This document shows positions 18,256 through 29,562 of a stretch of 64,000 nucleotides of DNA, piece by piece. Made by a program: the position numbers and the translations under genes. This DNA is from Sphingomonas aliaeris (GTDB taxonomy: Bacteria; Pseudomonadota; Alphaproteobacteria; Sphingomonadales; Sphingomonadaceae), in assembly GCF_016743815.1 (NCBI RefSeq), contig NZ_CP061035.1, forward strand, positions 1,862,501 to 1,926,500. Reading direction: 5' to 3'. Position 1 is the first letter of the stretch, and each line of letters starts with the position of its first letter. The notes beneath the pieces are model-generated. The model ran no database searches. It was not told the origin of the DNA and saw only the letters and a program-made list of their open reading frames with translations.

Positions 18256-19137
18256 TCAGCGGGGCGCCATCACCTCGATGATCCCCGCCGCGACCTTCGC
18301 CATGACTGGCGTGGTCGCGAGAACCTCACCGTCGATCGAGATCGGCAGCTTCGGGATCGTGTCGATCCGCAGCGCCTTGCCGTGGAAGTCGCGCGTGTCC
18401 TCGTGACGGGCCTTATGGCGGAAGAAGCTCGCCGCCCAGTTCTTGACCAACCGGCGCTTAACATGGCCGACTACGGCCTGAACGACGATCTCCCCCGAAT
18501 CGACCTCGGCTGCATCCACCAGTTCGGTGCCGCCGTGATAGGGACCATTCGAGATGCGAACCTCCACGACGCGCAACCGCACCGCGGTCGGGCCTTCCCC
18601 GACGATCAAGGTAAACGGCCGAAACTTGGCGAACTGATACGTCGCCCAGGCAAGATAACCGACCCGCCCGAATACCTTCTTCAGGCCATGCGGAACCGTC
18701 TTCGCGATCTGCGGCGACATGCCGAGCGCGGCGCAGTTGGCGAAATAATCGTTGTCTATCATGCCCAGGTCGATCCGGCGCGGCGCGCCGGTGCGCAACA
18801 CCTCGACCGCGCCGGGAATATCCAGCGGAATACCGAGCGTCCGTGCGAAGCTGTTCGCGGTGCCGAGCGGGAGCACGCCGAGGATCACATCCTGCCCGAC
18901 GAGCAGATCGACCAGCCCGCTGATCGTTCCGTCGCCGCCGCCCAGGATGACGAGGTCCGGCTTCTTGGCGAGCGCGGCGCGCAACTCGTCCTCCAGCCGC
19001 TCGGGATCGGGCACCGCGCGCGCGTCGACCGGGAAATCGAGCGATTCCATCGCCTCGCACGCGGCATCGAACTGCGCCTGCCCGGTGCGGGATTTGGTGT
19101 TGATGATCATCGCGGCGGATGTGATCGTTCTGCTCAT
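18256..19137 (-). CDS. DagK/YegS-family lipid kinase
   Basis: The diacylglycerol kinase catalytic fold is shown by IINTKSRTG, the ATP loop VILGGGDGTISG (about residues 64-75) and VLPLGTANSFARTLGIPLD. A later SIDGEV near the C-terminus matches the family. At 293 residues it is the usual length. The substrate may be diacylglycerol, sphingoid or phosphatidylglycerol-type lipids; the sequence does not say. A second, different member starts at 63127. Confidence 0.85.
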   Translation of the reverse strand: MSRTITSAAMIINTKSRTGQAQFDAACEAMESLDFPVDARAVPDPERLEDELRAALAKKPDLVILGGGDGTISGLVDLLVGQDVILGVLPLGTANSFARTLGIPLDIPGAVEVLRTGAPRRIDLGMIDNDYFANCAALGMSPQIAKTVPHGLKKVFGRVGYLAWATYQFAKFRPFTLIVGEGPTAVRLRVVEVRISNGPYHGGTELVDAAEVDSGEIVVQAVVGHVKRRLVKNWAASFFRHKARHEDTRDFHGKALRIDTIPKLPISIDGEVLATTPVMAKVAAGIIEVMAPR

Positions 19138-19192
19138 GGCGCCCTAACGCACATCAATCGGTTTCGGGGGCGTCACAATCCCGCCCGTGCGA

Positions 19193-20026
19193 TCATTTTA
19201 CGATCGCGAACGTCACGATCAACTGCGCATTGGTTTCGACCGGCTTCGGGCTGACGGCGACCTCGACCGGCGGTGATGCCTGAACCGACGTCATGACTAT
19301 CCGCGGGGCAATCCCCAAGGGACGGTAGAATGCGTCTCGCCCGCCCACATCATTGTCCATTACCGAGATCAGCGCCCCGAGCCTCGATCCGCTGGCGGTC
19401 GCCAACAGCTCTGCCCTGATCCGGGCATTCCGCATCGCGTCGGCGCTGGCGGACCGGATGGCGGCGGCCGTGTCGCGCAGGCCGAACGAACCGATGCGCG
19501 CATTGGCCGCGCCCAGCCGACCGGCGAGACCCACCGCCGTGCCGGCATCCTTGACCGACGCCATGACGATTTCGGTTTCGCTCTGCGCGATATGGCCGGA
19601 CAGGCGGCAGGGGCCCTTGGGCTGCGCCGGGACGCCGGAATTTGCACCGGTCGACAGATCGTCCGTCATCGCTTCCATCCTCTCCGCTGCATCGGCCAGA
19701 TCAAGGCCGAGCATCCCGCCGTTAGCGTCGCACCGGCCGATGCGGACCTCCCGGAACCCGATCGAACCGGTGTTGACGGTCAATTTCGGATCGAGCTTTT
19801 GTAGCGCGCCGAAGATCGCCTTCTGACGATCCGCCAAGGACTTCGTCGCCGCGTCCGGCGTCCTGCCTTCGCCGCGGATGGTCATGTCGATCGTGGCGAC
19901 ATCCGGAGGCGTGCTGGCCTTGCCGGTGGCGATGACGCGGATCGTATTGGGGGAGGGGACATCCTGTGCGATCGCCGCCCCCGGCACAATCGCGAGCACT
20001 ACCGCTATCGTGTTCATGCGAATCAT
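19193..20026 (-). CDS. SIMPL-domain (DUF541) periplasmic protein
   Basis: The signal peptide MIRMNTIAVVLAIVPGAAIA is followed by IRVIATGKASTPPDVATIDM, the classic SIMPL opening. TAAAIRSASADAMRNARIRA lies in the second half and ends near LIVTFAIVK. It has no catalytic motif. SIMPL proteins are implicated in envelope stress and resistance, but the biochemistry is unknown. It is divergent from hemB. An internal ATG three codons downstream is an alternative start. Confidence 0.85.
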   Translation of the reverse strand: MIRMNTIAVVLAIVPGAAIAQDVPSPNTIRVIATGKASTPPDVATIDMTIRGEGRTPDAATKSLADRQKAIFGALQKLDPKLTVNTGSIGFREVRIGRCDANGGMLGLDLADAAERMEAMTDDLSTGANSGVPAQPKGPCRLSGHIAQSETEIVMASVKDAGTAVGLAGRLGAANARIGSFGLRDTAAAIRSASADAMRNARIRAELLATASGSRLGALISVMDNDVGGRDAFYRPLGIAPRIVMTSVQASPPVEVAVSPKPVETNAQLIVTFAIVK

Positions 20027-20144
20027 CCGACATCCCCTTTGGCTGGCCCCTCGAGCCCGAATGATACAACGTCACCCCGCCTGATTTGGCAAGCTTCGTG
20101 CCTTACCCTTGCGTCGCCGGAACGCAGGCTTCAAAAGCCGTGGC

Positions 20145-21137
20145 ATGTCCGCTGCCTATCCCGCTCTCCGTCTTCGCCGCACCCGCGCCAGCGTGTGGAG
20201 CCGCCGCCTGCATGCCGAAACCGTGCTGACGCCGGCCGATCTGATCTGGCCGCTGTTCATTTCGGAAGGGCAGGGGATCGAGGATCCGATTGCATCGCTG
20301 CCCGGCGTGTCGCGCTGGTCGGTCGACAATATCGTGGCGCGGGCGAAGGAAGCGCGCGATCTCGGGATCGCCTGCATCGCTCTGTTCCCCAATACGCCCG
20401 CGCATCTGCGTACCGATCGCGGAGAGGAAGCGCTCAATCCGGACAACCTGATGTGCCGCGCGATCCGTGCGCTGAAGGATGCGGTGCCGGAGGTCGGCGT
20501 GCTGACCGACGTCGCACTCGATCCCTATACCGCGCACGGCCATGACGGCTTGCTGGACGAAGGCGGCTATGTGCTGAACGACCAGACCGCAGAAGTGCTG
20601 GTCGGGCAGGCGCTTAATCAGGCGGCGGCGGGTGCGGACATCATCGCGCCGAGCGACATGATGGACGGTCGCGTTGGACTGATCCGCGATGCGCTGGAAG
20701 GCGGCGGGCGCCACAACGTCCAGATCATGTCCTATGCGGCGAAATATGCCAGCGGCTTCTACGGCCCCTTCCGCGACGCGGTCGGATCGCGCGGGCTGCT
20801 GAAAGGCGACAAGAAGACGTACCAGATGGATTCGGCCAATGCCGAGGAAGCGCTGCGCGAAGTCGCGCTCGATCTCGCCGAGGGTGCGGACAGCGTGATG
20901 GTCAAGCCGGGCTTGCCGTATCTGGACATAATATTGCGTGTGAAGTCCGAGTTTCAGGTGCCTGTATTCGCGTACCAAGTGTCGGGGGAATATGCGATGA
21001 TCGAGGCGGCGGTCGCAGTCGGCGCGGCGGAACGCGACGCGGTCGTTCTCGAAACGCTGATGGCGTTCAAGCGCGCCGGATGTTCCGGCGTCCTCACCTA
21101 TCACGCGCTGCACGCGGCGAGATTGCTCGCCGGATGA
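20145..21137 (+). CDS. hemB: Delta-aminolevulinic acid dehydratase (porphobilinogen synthase)
   Basis: HemB condenses two ALA molecules to porphobilinogen in haem synthesis. The ORF has LRRTRASVWSRRL, the metal/allosteric region DVALDPYTAHGHDG, the active-site lysine segments SYAAKYASGFYGPFRDA and VMVKPGLPYLD, and YQVSGEYAM. The ATG at 20145 gives 330 residues; an upstream ATG at 20109 would add 12 residues without obvious conservation. The stop overlaps the next start as ATGA. Confidence 0.95.
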   Translation: MSAAYPALRLRRTRASVWSRRLHAETVLTPADLIWPLFISEGQGIEDPIASLPGVSRWSVDNIVARAKEARDLGIACIALFPNTPAHLRTDRGEEALNPDNLMCRAIRALKDAVPEVGVLTDVALDPYTAHGHDGLLDEGGYVLNDQTAEVLVGQALNQAAAGADIIAPSDMMDGRVGLIRDALEGGGRHNVQIMSYAAKYASGFYGPFRDAVGSRGLLKGDKKTYQMDSANAEEALREVALDLAEGADSVMVKPGLPYLDIILRVKSEFQVPVFAYQVSGEYAMIEAAVAVGAAERDAVVLETLMAFKRAGCSGVLTYHALHAARLLAG

Positions 21138-21685
21138 CGCAAGGGGTGGCGGTCGAGACGGAGCGGCTGATCCTGCGCGCCCCTGTGGCGGCCGACCGTC
21201 CGGTGTTACACGCAATGTGGGCCGACCCGCAGGTCATGGCGACGCTCGGCCCGGTCAAGTCCGCGGCGGACAGCGATGCGACGATAGAGCGACATCGCGG
21301 CTATGGTCGCGTCGGGCTGGGCTTCTGGGTCGTCGAGCGTCGCGATACAGGGGAAGCGATCGGTTTCTGCGGACTGAAGCCGGGGGCGGAGGACACGCCG
21401 ATCGCGGGCGAGGTGGAGATCGGCTGGCTGATCGCGCGCGATCATTGGCGGCAGGGTTTCGCGCGGGAGGCTTCGGCGGCGACCCTTGACTGGGCTTGGG
21501 CGAATACCGATGCGCCGCGCGTCGTGGCGATCACCGCCGCGCGCAACCTGCCGAGCCAGGCGCTGATGTCGGAACTCGGCATGCAGCGGTTGCACGACCT
21601 TGATTTCATCCATCCGGCGCACGCGCGCAATCCTGCGCTGCGTGAGACCGTCGTATTTGCGATAGACCGACCGGACGCTTCATGA
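21134..21685 (+). CDS. GNAT family N-acetyltransferase (RimJ/RimL-like), first of a tandem pair
   Basis: It starts MTQGVAVETERLILRAP, the usual RimJ/RimL opening, and contains GFCGLKPGAEDTPIAG, EIGWLIARDHWRQGFAREA (acetyl-CoA loop) and LMSELGMQRL. At 183 residues it is full length. It overlaps hemB by four bases and the next GNAT gene by four bases. The substrate is unknown; RimJ/RimL relatives acetylate protein N-termini or small amines. Confidence 0.88.
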   Translation: MTQGVAVETERLILRAPVAADRPVLHAMWADPQVMATLGPVKSAADSDATIERHRGYGRVGLGFWVVERRDTGEAIGFCGLKPGAEDTPIAGEVEIGWLIARDHWRQGFAREASAATLDWAWANTDAPRVVAITAARNLPSQALMSELGMQRLHDLDFIHPAHARNPALRETVVFAIDRPDAS

Positions 21686-22218
21686 TCGAAACCGAACGCC
21701 TTATCCTGCGGCCCTATGACGAGGTGCGGGACCGTGCCGCGATGCGCGCGATGTGCTCCGATCCGGACGTCATGCTCTATCTGCTGCCGGTGCCGGACGA
21801 CGCCGCGCACGACGCGATGATCGTGCGCATGGAGGGGTATCTGGCCGACTTCGGATACACTTTCTGGACCGTCGAGCGACGCGCCGACGGCGCGATCCTG
21901 GGAGTCTGCGGGTTGAAGCCGGGTTCGCCCGACACCCCGATTGCCGGGGCGCTAGAGATCGGCTGGCGGTTCGCGCGCGAATATTGGGGGCAGGGCTATG
22001 CCAGAGAGGCGGCGCAGGCGAGCCTCGACTGGGCGTGGGACACTCTGGAATGCGAACGGGTGGTCGCGATCACGGTGCCGGAGAATGCGGCAAGCTGGGG
22101 CCTGATGGAACGGCTCGGCATGACGCGTATCGTCGGTGGAGATTTCGATCATCCCGCAGTGCCGGATGGCAGTCCGCTCAAACGTCACATTCTTTATCAT
22201 ATCGACCGCGCCGGATGA
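21682..22218 (+). CDS. GNAT family N-acetyltransferase (RimJ/RimL-like), second of a tandem pair
   Basis: The 178-residue protein MIETERLILRPYDEVRDRA shares long segments with its neighbour. Examples are GVCGLKPGSPDTPIAG, EIGWRFAREYWGQGYAREA and LDWAWDTLE. It is clearly a duplicate that has since diverged. The start overlaps the previous stop as ATGA and its own stop overlaps the next start, so four genes from hemB onward are translationally linked. Confidence 0.88.
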   Translation: MIETERLILRPYDEVRDRAAMRAMCSDPDVMLYLLPVPDDAAHDAMIVRMEGYLADFGYTFWTVERRADGAILGVCGLKPGSPDTPIAGALEIGWRFAREYWGQGYAREAAQASLDWAWDTLECERVVAITVPENAASWGLMERLGMTRIVGGDFDHPAVPDGSPLKRHILYHIDRAG

Positions 22219-24437
22219 GCATAGCCGCCAAGGACACGTCCACGCCCATTCGGCTGCTGTTCGTCGTGGCGATCCTGAGCGGATCGTTCCTGCTGTTTCT
22301 CGTCCAGCCGATGGTCGCGCGCATGGCATTGCCCCGGCTCGGCGGCGCGCCGGCTGTGTGGAACTCGGCGATGCTCGTCTATCAGGCGTTGTTGCTCGGC
22401 GGATATGCCTATGCGCATTGGCTCGGCCGTTTCGCAGCGCGGCGGCAAGCCTTGGTGCATCTGGCGGTGCTGGTGGTGGCGATGCTGTGGTTGCCGCTGC
22501 ATCTCAGCACGATGGAATTGCCGGCCGATGCGGCCCCGACCTTCTGGGTGCCGTGGCTGCTCGCGGTGTCGATCGGGCCGCTCTTCTTCGCGATCTCGGC
22601 ACAGGCTCCGCTGCTACAACGCTGGTTCAGCGTTTCGAGCCACGGCGCGGATCCATACGCGTTATATGCCGCGTCCAATTTCGGCAGTTTCGGCGGCTTG
22701 ATCGCCTATCCCCTGCTGGTCGAACCCATGCTCGCGATCCGGTCGCAGAGCTGGCTGTGGACGGGCGGATATCTGCTCGTCGTGCTGCTGGTCGCCGCCT
22801 GCGCATGGAGGTTGCCGCGGACGGCGGAAACCGGTGAGGCGCACGGTGTGGCAGCCACTCCTGCGCCACGCCCCGTACGCATCGCCTTGTGGATCGCGCT
22901 CGCGTTCGTGCCGTCCGGGCTGATGCTCGCCACGTCGACCTACATCACCACCGATGTCGTCGCCATGCCGCTCCTGTGGGTATTGCCACTCGGTCTGTAC
23001 CTGTTGAGCTTCACGATCGCCTTCGCCGCCAATCGCGATCTGGCGGACATGCTGACGCGGATCGCGCCGATCACTATTCTGCTCTTCGGCGGCGTGATGG
23101 TCGGCGGGTATCAGGAAAAGCCGTATCTGAACGCCGGGCTTGCGCTGATCCTGCTGTTCATGGCGTCGGTTGCCCTGCACACCGCGATGTACCGCCTGCG
23201 TCCGGCACCGGACCGGCTGACCGGTTTCTACCTCGCCATGTCGGTCGGCGGGGCGCTGGGTGGCGTGTTCGCGGCGTTGATCGCGCCGATCGTGTTCGAC
23301 TGGACGTACGAATATCCGCTGCTGATCCTCACGGCGGGGGCGCTGGCGCCACAAGGCTTCCTGATCGCGCCGGTGCGCCGTCTGTGGAACGGATCGCCCA
23401 CGCGATCCCGGCTGCTCACGCTTGCCATCGCGGCCATCATGGCGGCCGTAGTGCTGGTGGTCATGAACCACGCCTCGCACGCCACGGACGAGGCAATGCC
23501 CGCGCCGGGGCTGGTGTTCCTGACGATCGCGGTCCTGGGGCTCGCCGTCATCGGTGCGCGCGTTGCGTTCGTGATTGTGCTGGCGGGAGCGCTGGTGGCG
23601 TTCGGCGGATACCGATCGATCATGATATCGATGGAACCCGATGCGCGGGTGCGCAGCTATTTCGGGGTCTACACCGTGACGCATGACGCCACGGTCCGCC
23701 AATTGGCGCACGGCACGACGATTCACGGCACGCAATTGCTCGGCAGCGTCGCGCGGGAACGGACGCCGACGGCCTATTACGTCCCGCAATCGGGTGTCGG
23801 GCAGGCGATGCTCGCACTGCCGACGCTATACGGCCCGAATGCGCGGGTCGGCGTGGTCGGGCTGGGGGCGGGCACGCTCGCCTGCTATGCACGCCCGGGA
23901 CAGGATTGGCGCTTCTACGAGATCGACCCGGCGGTCGCGCGGATCGCCCGCGAACAGTTTACGTTCCTCTCGCGCTGCCTGCCCGGCGGTAAGATCGAGA
24001 TAGGCGACGCGCGGTTGCGATTGCAGGCGACCGCCCCCGCGACATTGGACATGCTGGCGATGGACGCCTTCTCGTCCGATTCCGTTCCCATGCACCTGAT
24101 GACGCGCGAGGCGTTCGCCGCGTACGGCCGCGTCCTGTCGCCGCGCGGCGTGTTGCTCGTGCATATCTCCAACCGTTTCCTCGATCTAGAGCCGGTCGTC
24201 TCGGCCGCCGCACGGTCGGGTGGGTGGCAGGCGGCATCCCTGACGTTCGATCGTCCCGCGAATGCGGGCGTCGCGGTGACCGGATCGGCATGGATCGCTT
24301 TGTCGCGGGACCCGTCGGTCATCGCGACGCTGAAGGCGCGCGACGATCGCTGGCAGACGCTGGGAAATTATCCGGGCTTCACGCCGTGGACGGACGATTA
24401 TTCGACCATCCTGCCGCTGGTGAAGGCGTTCCGGTAG
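22215..24437 (+). CDS. Membrane protein with C-terminal spermidine-synthase-like domain
   Basis: The first ~470 residues contain many hydrophobic helices, including RLLFVVAILSGSFLLFLVQP and ALLLGGYAYAHWLGRF. The remainder is a Rossmann methyltransferase-type domain with VGVVGLGAGTLACYA, a SAM/dcSAM-binding Glu (FYEIDP), IGDARLRL, and MDAFSSDSVPMHLMT at the position of the aminopropyltransferase gate. The 740-residue fusion is a known bacterial form of unproven chemistry. The loop is GLGAGTL rather than the GGGDG of true SpeE, so spermidine synthesis should not be assumed. Confidence 0.82.
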   Translation: MSIAAKDTSTPIRLLFVVAILSGSFLLFLVQPMVARMALPRLGGAPAVWNSAMLVYQALLLGGYAYAHWLGRFAARRQALVHLAVLVVAMLWLPLHLSTMELPADAAPTFWVPWLLAVSIGPLFFAISAQAPLLQRWFSVSSHGADPYALYAASNFGSFGGLIAYPLLVEPMLAIRSQSWLWTGGYLLVVLLVAACAWRLPRTAETGEAHGVAATPAPRPVRIALWIALAFVPSGLMLATSTYITTDVVAMPLLWVLPLGLYLLSFTIAFAANRDLADMLTRIAPITILLFGGVMVGGYQEKPYLNAGLALILLFMASVALHTAMYRLRPAPDRLTGFYLAMSVGGALGGVFAALIAPIVFDWTYEYPLLILTAGALAPQGFLIAPVRRLWNGSPTRSRLLTLAIAAIMAAVVLVVMNHASHATDEAMPAPGLVFLTIAVLGLAVIGARVAFVIVLAGALVAFGGYRSIMISMEPDARVRSYFGVYTVTHDATVRQLAHGTTIHGTQLLGSVARERTPTAYYVPQSGVGQAMLALPTLYGPNARVGVVGLGAGTLACYARPGQDWRFYEIDPAVARIAREQFTFLSRCLPGGKIEIGDARLRLQATAPATLDMLAMDAFSSDSVPMHLMTREAFAAYGRVLSPRGVLLVHISNRFLDLEPVVSAAARSGGWQAASLTFDRPANAGVAVTGSAWIALSRDPSVIATLKARDDRWQTLGNYPGFTPWTDDYSTILPLVKAFR

Positions 24438-24449
24438 ACCCGACGCACG

Positions 24450-24968
24450 TCAGGCTTGCGGCAGCAGCGCCTGCAGCCGCGCGACCGTCGCCTTCTGCGC
24501 CTCCAACTCCGCCTGCGCCACAGCGTGTGCGCTCTCCAACGCCGGATACGCCGGCTTGCCCTCCGCGGCACGCGCGAGTTCCGCCTGCTCAAGGTCGGTG
24601 ACGACGGTCAGGCTTTGCGCGTGGAAGATATCGAGTTCGGCAAGCGCGGTCTGCGCCTCGATCCAGCGATTCCCGCCGACCGGATCGCCCTTCGCCACCC
24701 GGGCAAGCGATTTGGCCCGCTGCGCCGCGATCGCGAAGTCACGCTTGCTCGTCTGGACCGCAGTCAGGCTGGCCGCGACGATTTTGTCCGTTGCCGGATC
24801 CGGCTCCGCCACCGGCACCACGACGACGGGTTCGGCATCGCTGCGAGTCTCGATCGGACGGGGAAGCAGCGACGGATAGGTCGCATTGCGCTGCTCGACG
24901 CAGCCGCCGGCGGCGAAAAGCACGCCGCCCAACAGGAAAAGACGGGCGGGGGCGGGGGAAAATGTCAT
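24450..24968 (-). CDS. Predicted lipoprotein, helical, unknown function
   Basis: MTFSPAPARLFLLGGVLFAAGGC ends in a lipobox (AAGG before Cys23). The rest of the 172-residue protein has a Val/Pro-rich stretch and then an Ala/Glu/Gln-rich probable coiled coil (ESAHAVAQAELEAQKATVAR). The start ATG is at 24968. It converges on the spermidine-synthase-like gene with a 12-base gap. No family is recognised; it may be an envelope structural or trafficking component. Confidence 0.75.
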   Translation of the reverse strand: MTFSPAPARLFLLGGVLFAAGGCVEQRNATYPSLLPRPIETRSDAEPVVVVPVAEPDPATDKIVAASLTAVQTSKRDFAIAAQRAKSLARVAKGDPVGGNRWIEAQTALAELDIFHAQSLTVVTDLEQAELARAAEGKPAYPALESAHAVAQAELEAQKATVARLQALLPQA

Positions 24969-25069
24969 CGTGAAACTGCTTATGCGTGGAAAAAGCGACG
25001 CGCAATGTCCGAACAGGCAAGATACAGGGTTGCGTCCTCGCAAACCCGCTCGTATTGCACCGCCTCCAC

Positions 25070-25146
25070 GCACCCATAGCTCAGCTGGATAGAGCATCAG
25101 ACTACGAATCTGAGGGTCGGGCGTTCGAATCGCTCTGGGTGCACCA
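25070..25146 (+). tRNA. tRNA-Arg (ACG)
   Basis: This is a 77-base tRNA with a GCACCCA/TGGGTGC acceptor stem, D-loop AGCTGGATAGAGC, anticodon ACG in GACTACGAATC, T-loop GTTCGAATC and encoded CCA at the 3' end. The anticodon A would be deaminated to inosine by TadA to read CGU, CGC and CGA. Confidence 0.97.
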
Positions 25147-25157
25147 AAGTTTCCGGC

Positions 25158-25198
25158 AACCGGCAGATGAGGCCTTCTCATCTGCCGGTTGTTTCGTT

Positions 25199-25200
<2 letters not shown>
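25158..25200 (+). terminator. Intrinsic terminator of tRNA-Arg
   Basis: A perfect 14-bp stem (25158-25171 with 25177-25190, five-base loop) is followed by GTTTCGTTTC. It begins 11 bases after the tRNA CCA and ends at the stop of the convergent acs gene. On the minus strand no T-run follows, so acs termination there would depend on the stem alone. Confidence 0.8.
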
Positions 25201-27151
<1,951 letters not shown>

Positions 27152-27194
27152 CGCTTATCCTTCCTTGGTTCGGCCATTCCTGGATCGAACGGCC

Positions 27195-29201
27195 TCAATT
27201 CACTCTTATGCCGATCCACACCGTACGCGGCGTGCCCAGATCGATCGAGCCGCCTTGATTGCGCGTGACGACGGTCTCGTCGAACAGATTCTCCGCGCGT
27301 CCGACCAGCGATACATGCTTGGCGACGGGAACGCGTACCACTGCGTCCACCGTCACCGCGCCGGGCAGGATATCGGTTTGTAGATCATTCTCATATTGCT
27401 TGCCGACATAACGCAATGTGCCGGACAGCGACCAGTCCCGCGCCGGCACCCAGCCCAGGGTCGCGCTGGCGGCGTGACGCGGGCTTTGCGCGGGAATGAA
27501 GCCGTCGAGACCCGCCGACACCCCGGTCGCCCGCACGCCGCTGTCGCTGAACGCATAGGATGCATCCAAGGAGAGCGAGCCGCGCGTCATGCCGGCGGTG
27601 AATTCCAATCCCTTTGCCACCACCGCATCCACGTTGCGACGCTGGCGCAGATTGGTGCCGATCGTGACGTTGGCGATCGCGTCCTCCAACCGGTTGTAGA
27701 AGGCGGTCAGACCGATCCGGACCCCATCCGCCGGTCGCACGTCGATCCCGGCTTCCACGCCGCGCAGTTTCTCCAGCCCCAATCGCGCATTGGCCTGTGT
27801 TGTCACGGGGAAGACGACGAACGGGCGGTAGAGTTCGTTCAGCGTCGGCAGGCGGAAGCCGGTATAGCCGGCGACGCGCACCGCGACCGCGTCACTTGCG
27901 CGGTACAGCGCGCCGGCCCTGCCGGTCACCGCGGTCCCTGCACGATCGTCATATCTCTGGTCGCTCATCACCGATCCGAGCGCATTCGCCTCCCGGAAGA
28001 AGCCGCTGGTGATCGTCCAGCGATCCGCGCGAATGCCGCCGGTCAGCACCAGCCGGCCGATGCTCCAGTCATCCTCGACGAACAGCCCGGTGGTGCTCGT
28101 CTTCCCTCCGGCATTGCGCCGCGTGGTGACGAGGCCGGTGACGGTACTGTACGCGTCCTCGAACAGTTCGCCGTCCGCAAGTCGCGTGTCCACGCCGATG
28201 CGCAGGACATGATCCGCGCCGACCGGCGGGCGGATTTCGATCTTGCCGCCGATGCCCATGGACGGCGTGTTGCGCTGGTCCAGCGTCAGGCGGAAGTTGG
28301 TGCTGCTGATCACCTTGTTGGCGAAGTTGCGCACCTGGACATACGTGAGCGCATCGACCTGCCACCGTCCGCGCCGGACCAATCGGATGCTGGCGTCCTG
28401 GCCCTCCGATGCGCTGTCTGCCCCGCTGAACCGCAACGTGCGGTCGTCGCGGAACAGCAGCCCGCGGAATTGAAGCTCGGTATCGACGTCGATCGGTGCG
28501 ACGGCGCGCACGCCGGCCGACCAGTCGCGATAGCGGGCGCGGACCGTCGCCGGGACGCGCTGATTGTCCGGTGTCGTGAAGAAACCGTCGCCGCGCTCGA
28601 ACCGTCCTGACACCGTGGCATAGCCACCGCCCAGATCGGGCGAGATGCTGCCGGTAACGCTCATCGCGTCGTTGCTGCCGTAGAAGCCGCTGCCGGAGTA
28701 GGTCGGCAGATCGGCGCGGGTCGCACTGACCAGTTCGACGGTACCGGCCACCGCGCCCGCCCCGAACGGCCCCGATCCGCCGCCGCGCGTGATCCGCACA
28801 CCCGACAGACGATCGGCGGACAAGGCCGTGAACGGAATATAGCCGAAGAACGGATCGGCCAGCGGTACGCCGTCCAACAGCACGAGCGCGCGGCTCGACG
28901 CATTGCCGCCAAGCGCGCGCAACGTCACGCCCTGCGCGGACGGGTTGGCGGACCGGCTGTCCGAGCGGCGGAACTGCTGGAAACCGGCAACGTCCTTCAA
29001 CACATTCTCGACGCGATCGGATGCCTCGTTGTTCAGGCGCGCGCGATCGATGATCGAGGATCCGTAGGCTGGCGTTCCCGGCGGCAGCTTCAACCCGGAT
29101 CCCAGGACGACGATCTCGCCCTCGTCATCCGGTGCGCTTTGCGCGAACGCCGGGACCGTCAGACAGCAGGCGATCAGGCATAAGGGAGGTGTAAGACGCA
29201 T
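27195..29201 (-). CDS. TonB-dependent outer-membrane receptor
   Basis: The signal peptide MRLTPPLCLIACCLTVPAFA is followed by EIVVLGSGLKLP. The plug domain comes next (VENVLKDVAGFQQF, LRALGGNASSRALVLLDGVP, ITRGGGSGPFGAGAVAG) and then a 22-strand-type barrel ending TVWIGIRVN. At 668 residues it resembles small BtuB/vitamin-type or siderophore receptors. Near the barrel N-terminus lies SGFYGSNDAMS. Substrate cannot be assigned. A 361-base leader with two stacked hairpins precedes it. Confidence 0.9.
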   Translation of the reverse strand: MRLTPPLCLIACCLTVPAFAQSAPDDEGEIVVLGSGLKLPPGTPAYGSSIIDRARLNNEASDRVENVLKDVAGFQQFRRSDSRSANPSAQGVTLRALGGNASSRALVLLDGVPLADPFFGYIPFTALSADRLSGVRITRGGGSGPFGAGAVAGTVELVSATRADLPTYSGSGFYGSNDAMSVTGSISPDLGGGYATVSGRFERGDGFFTTPDNQRVPATVRARYRDWSAGVRAVAPIDVDTELQFRGLLFRDDRTLRFSGADSASEGQDASIRLVRRGRWQVDALTYVQVRNFANKVISSTNFRLTLDQRNTPSMGIGGKIEIRPPVGADHVLRIGVDTRLADGELFEDAYSTVTGLVTTRRNAGGKTSTTGLFVEDDWSIGRLVLTGGIRADRWTITSGFFREANALGSVMSDQRYDDRAGTAVTGRAGALYRASDAVAVRVAGYTGFRLPTLNELYRPFVVFPVTTQANARLGLEKLRGVEAGIDVRPADGVRIGLTAFYNRLEDAIANVTIGTNLRQRRNVDAVVAKGLEFTAGMTRGSLSLDASYAFSDSGVRATGVSAGLDGFIPAQSPRHAASATLGWVPARDWSLSGTLRYVGKQYENDLQTDILPGAVTVDAVVRVPVAKHVSLVGRAENLFDETVVTRNQGGSIDLGTPRTVWIGIRVN

Positions 29202-29562
29202 CGGGGCAGCAACTCACGAACGGCGGAAAAGGCGAACCGAAATCAGACCGGTCACGGAATAATCGTCCGTGCACGTCGCCGGACATGCAAACGCCCGGGC
29301 CGTTTCCGACCCGGGCGTCCTGCGTGACGATCGCTCGTCAGCCCCCTTTGTCCCGCTATCGCGCCACACCCTAAGGCGGCTCTGAAAGCATTCCCCGAAC
29401 CACGGCCATTGCCTGTGTGTCAGTGACAGTGTTGCTAGGCAGCGCGGCGCGGTTTGTCACCGGCTATGTGGCTTGCATGGTCGGATTGCGGCGGCCCTGT
29501 GACGATTCCGCAACAGGGTGTTTCGGTTGCCAGCGGCAAGGGGCACGCCTAGAGCAGCCACC
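29202..29562. other. Divergent intergenic region with stacked hairpins in the receptor leader
   Basis: The 361 bases separate the receptor gene (minus) from lolC (plus). On the minus strand, hairpins at 29325-29340 (TGACGA/TCGTCA) and 29291-29318 (ACGCCCGGG/CCCGGGCGT, 10-base loop) stand about 90 bases before the receptor start. The second one is followed by TTTGCATG. I looked for a B12 box and other familiar riboswitch cores and saw none. No ORF is convincing. Two promoters must lie here, but I cannot place them firmly. Confidence 0.6.

Noticed and set aside
29202..29562. Cobalamin riboswitch upstream of the TonB-dependent receptor
   Set aside because: The B12 box and the conserved core were sought on the minus strand and are not there.
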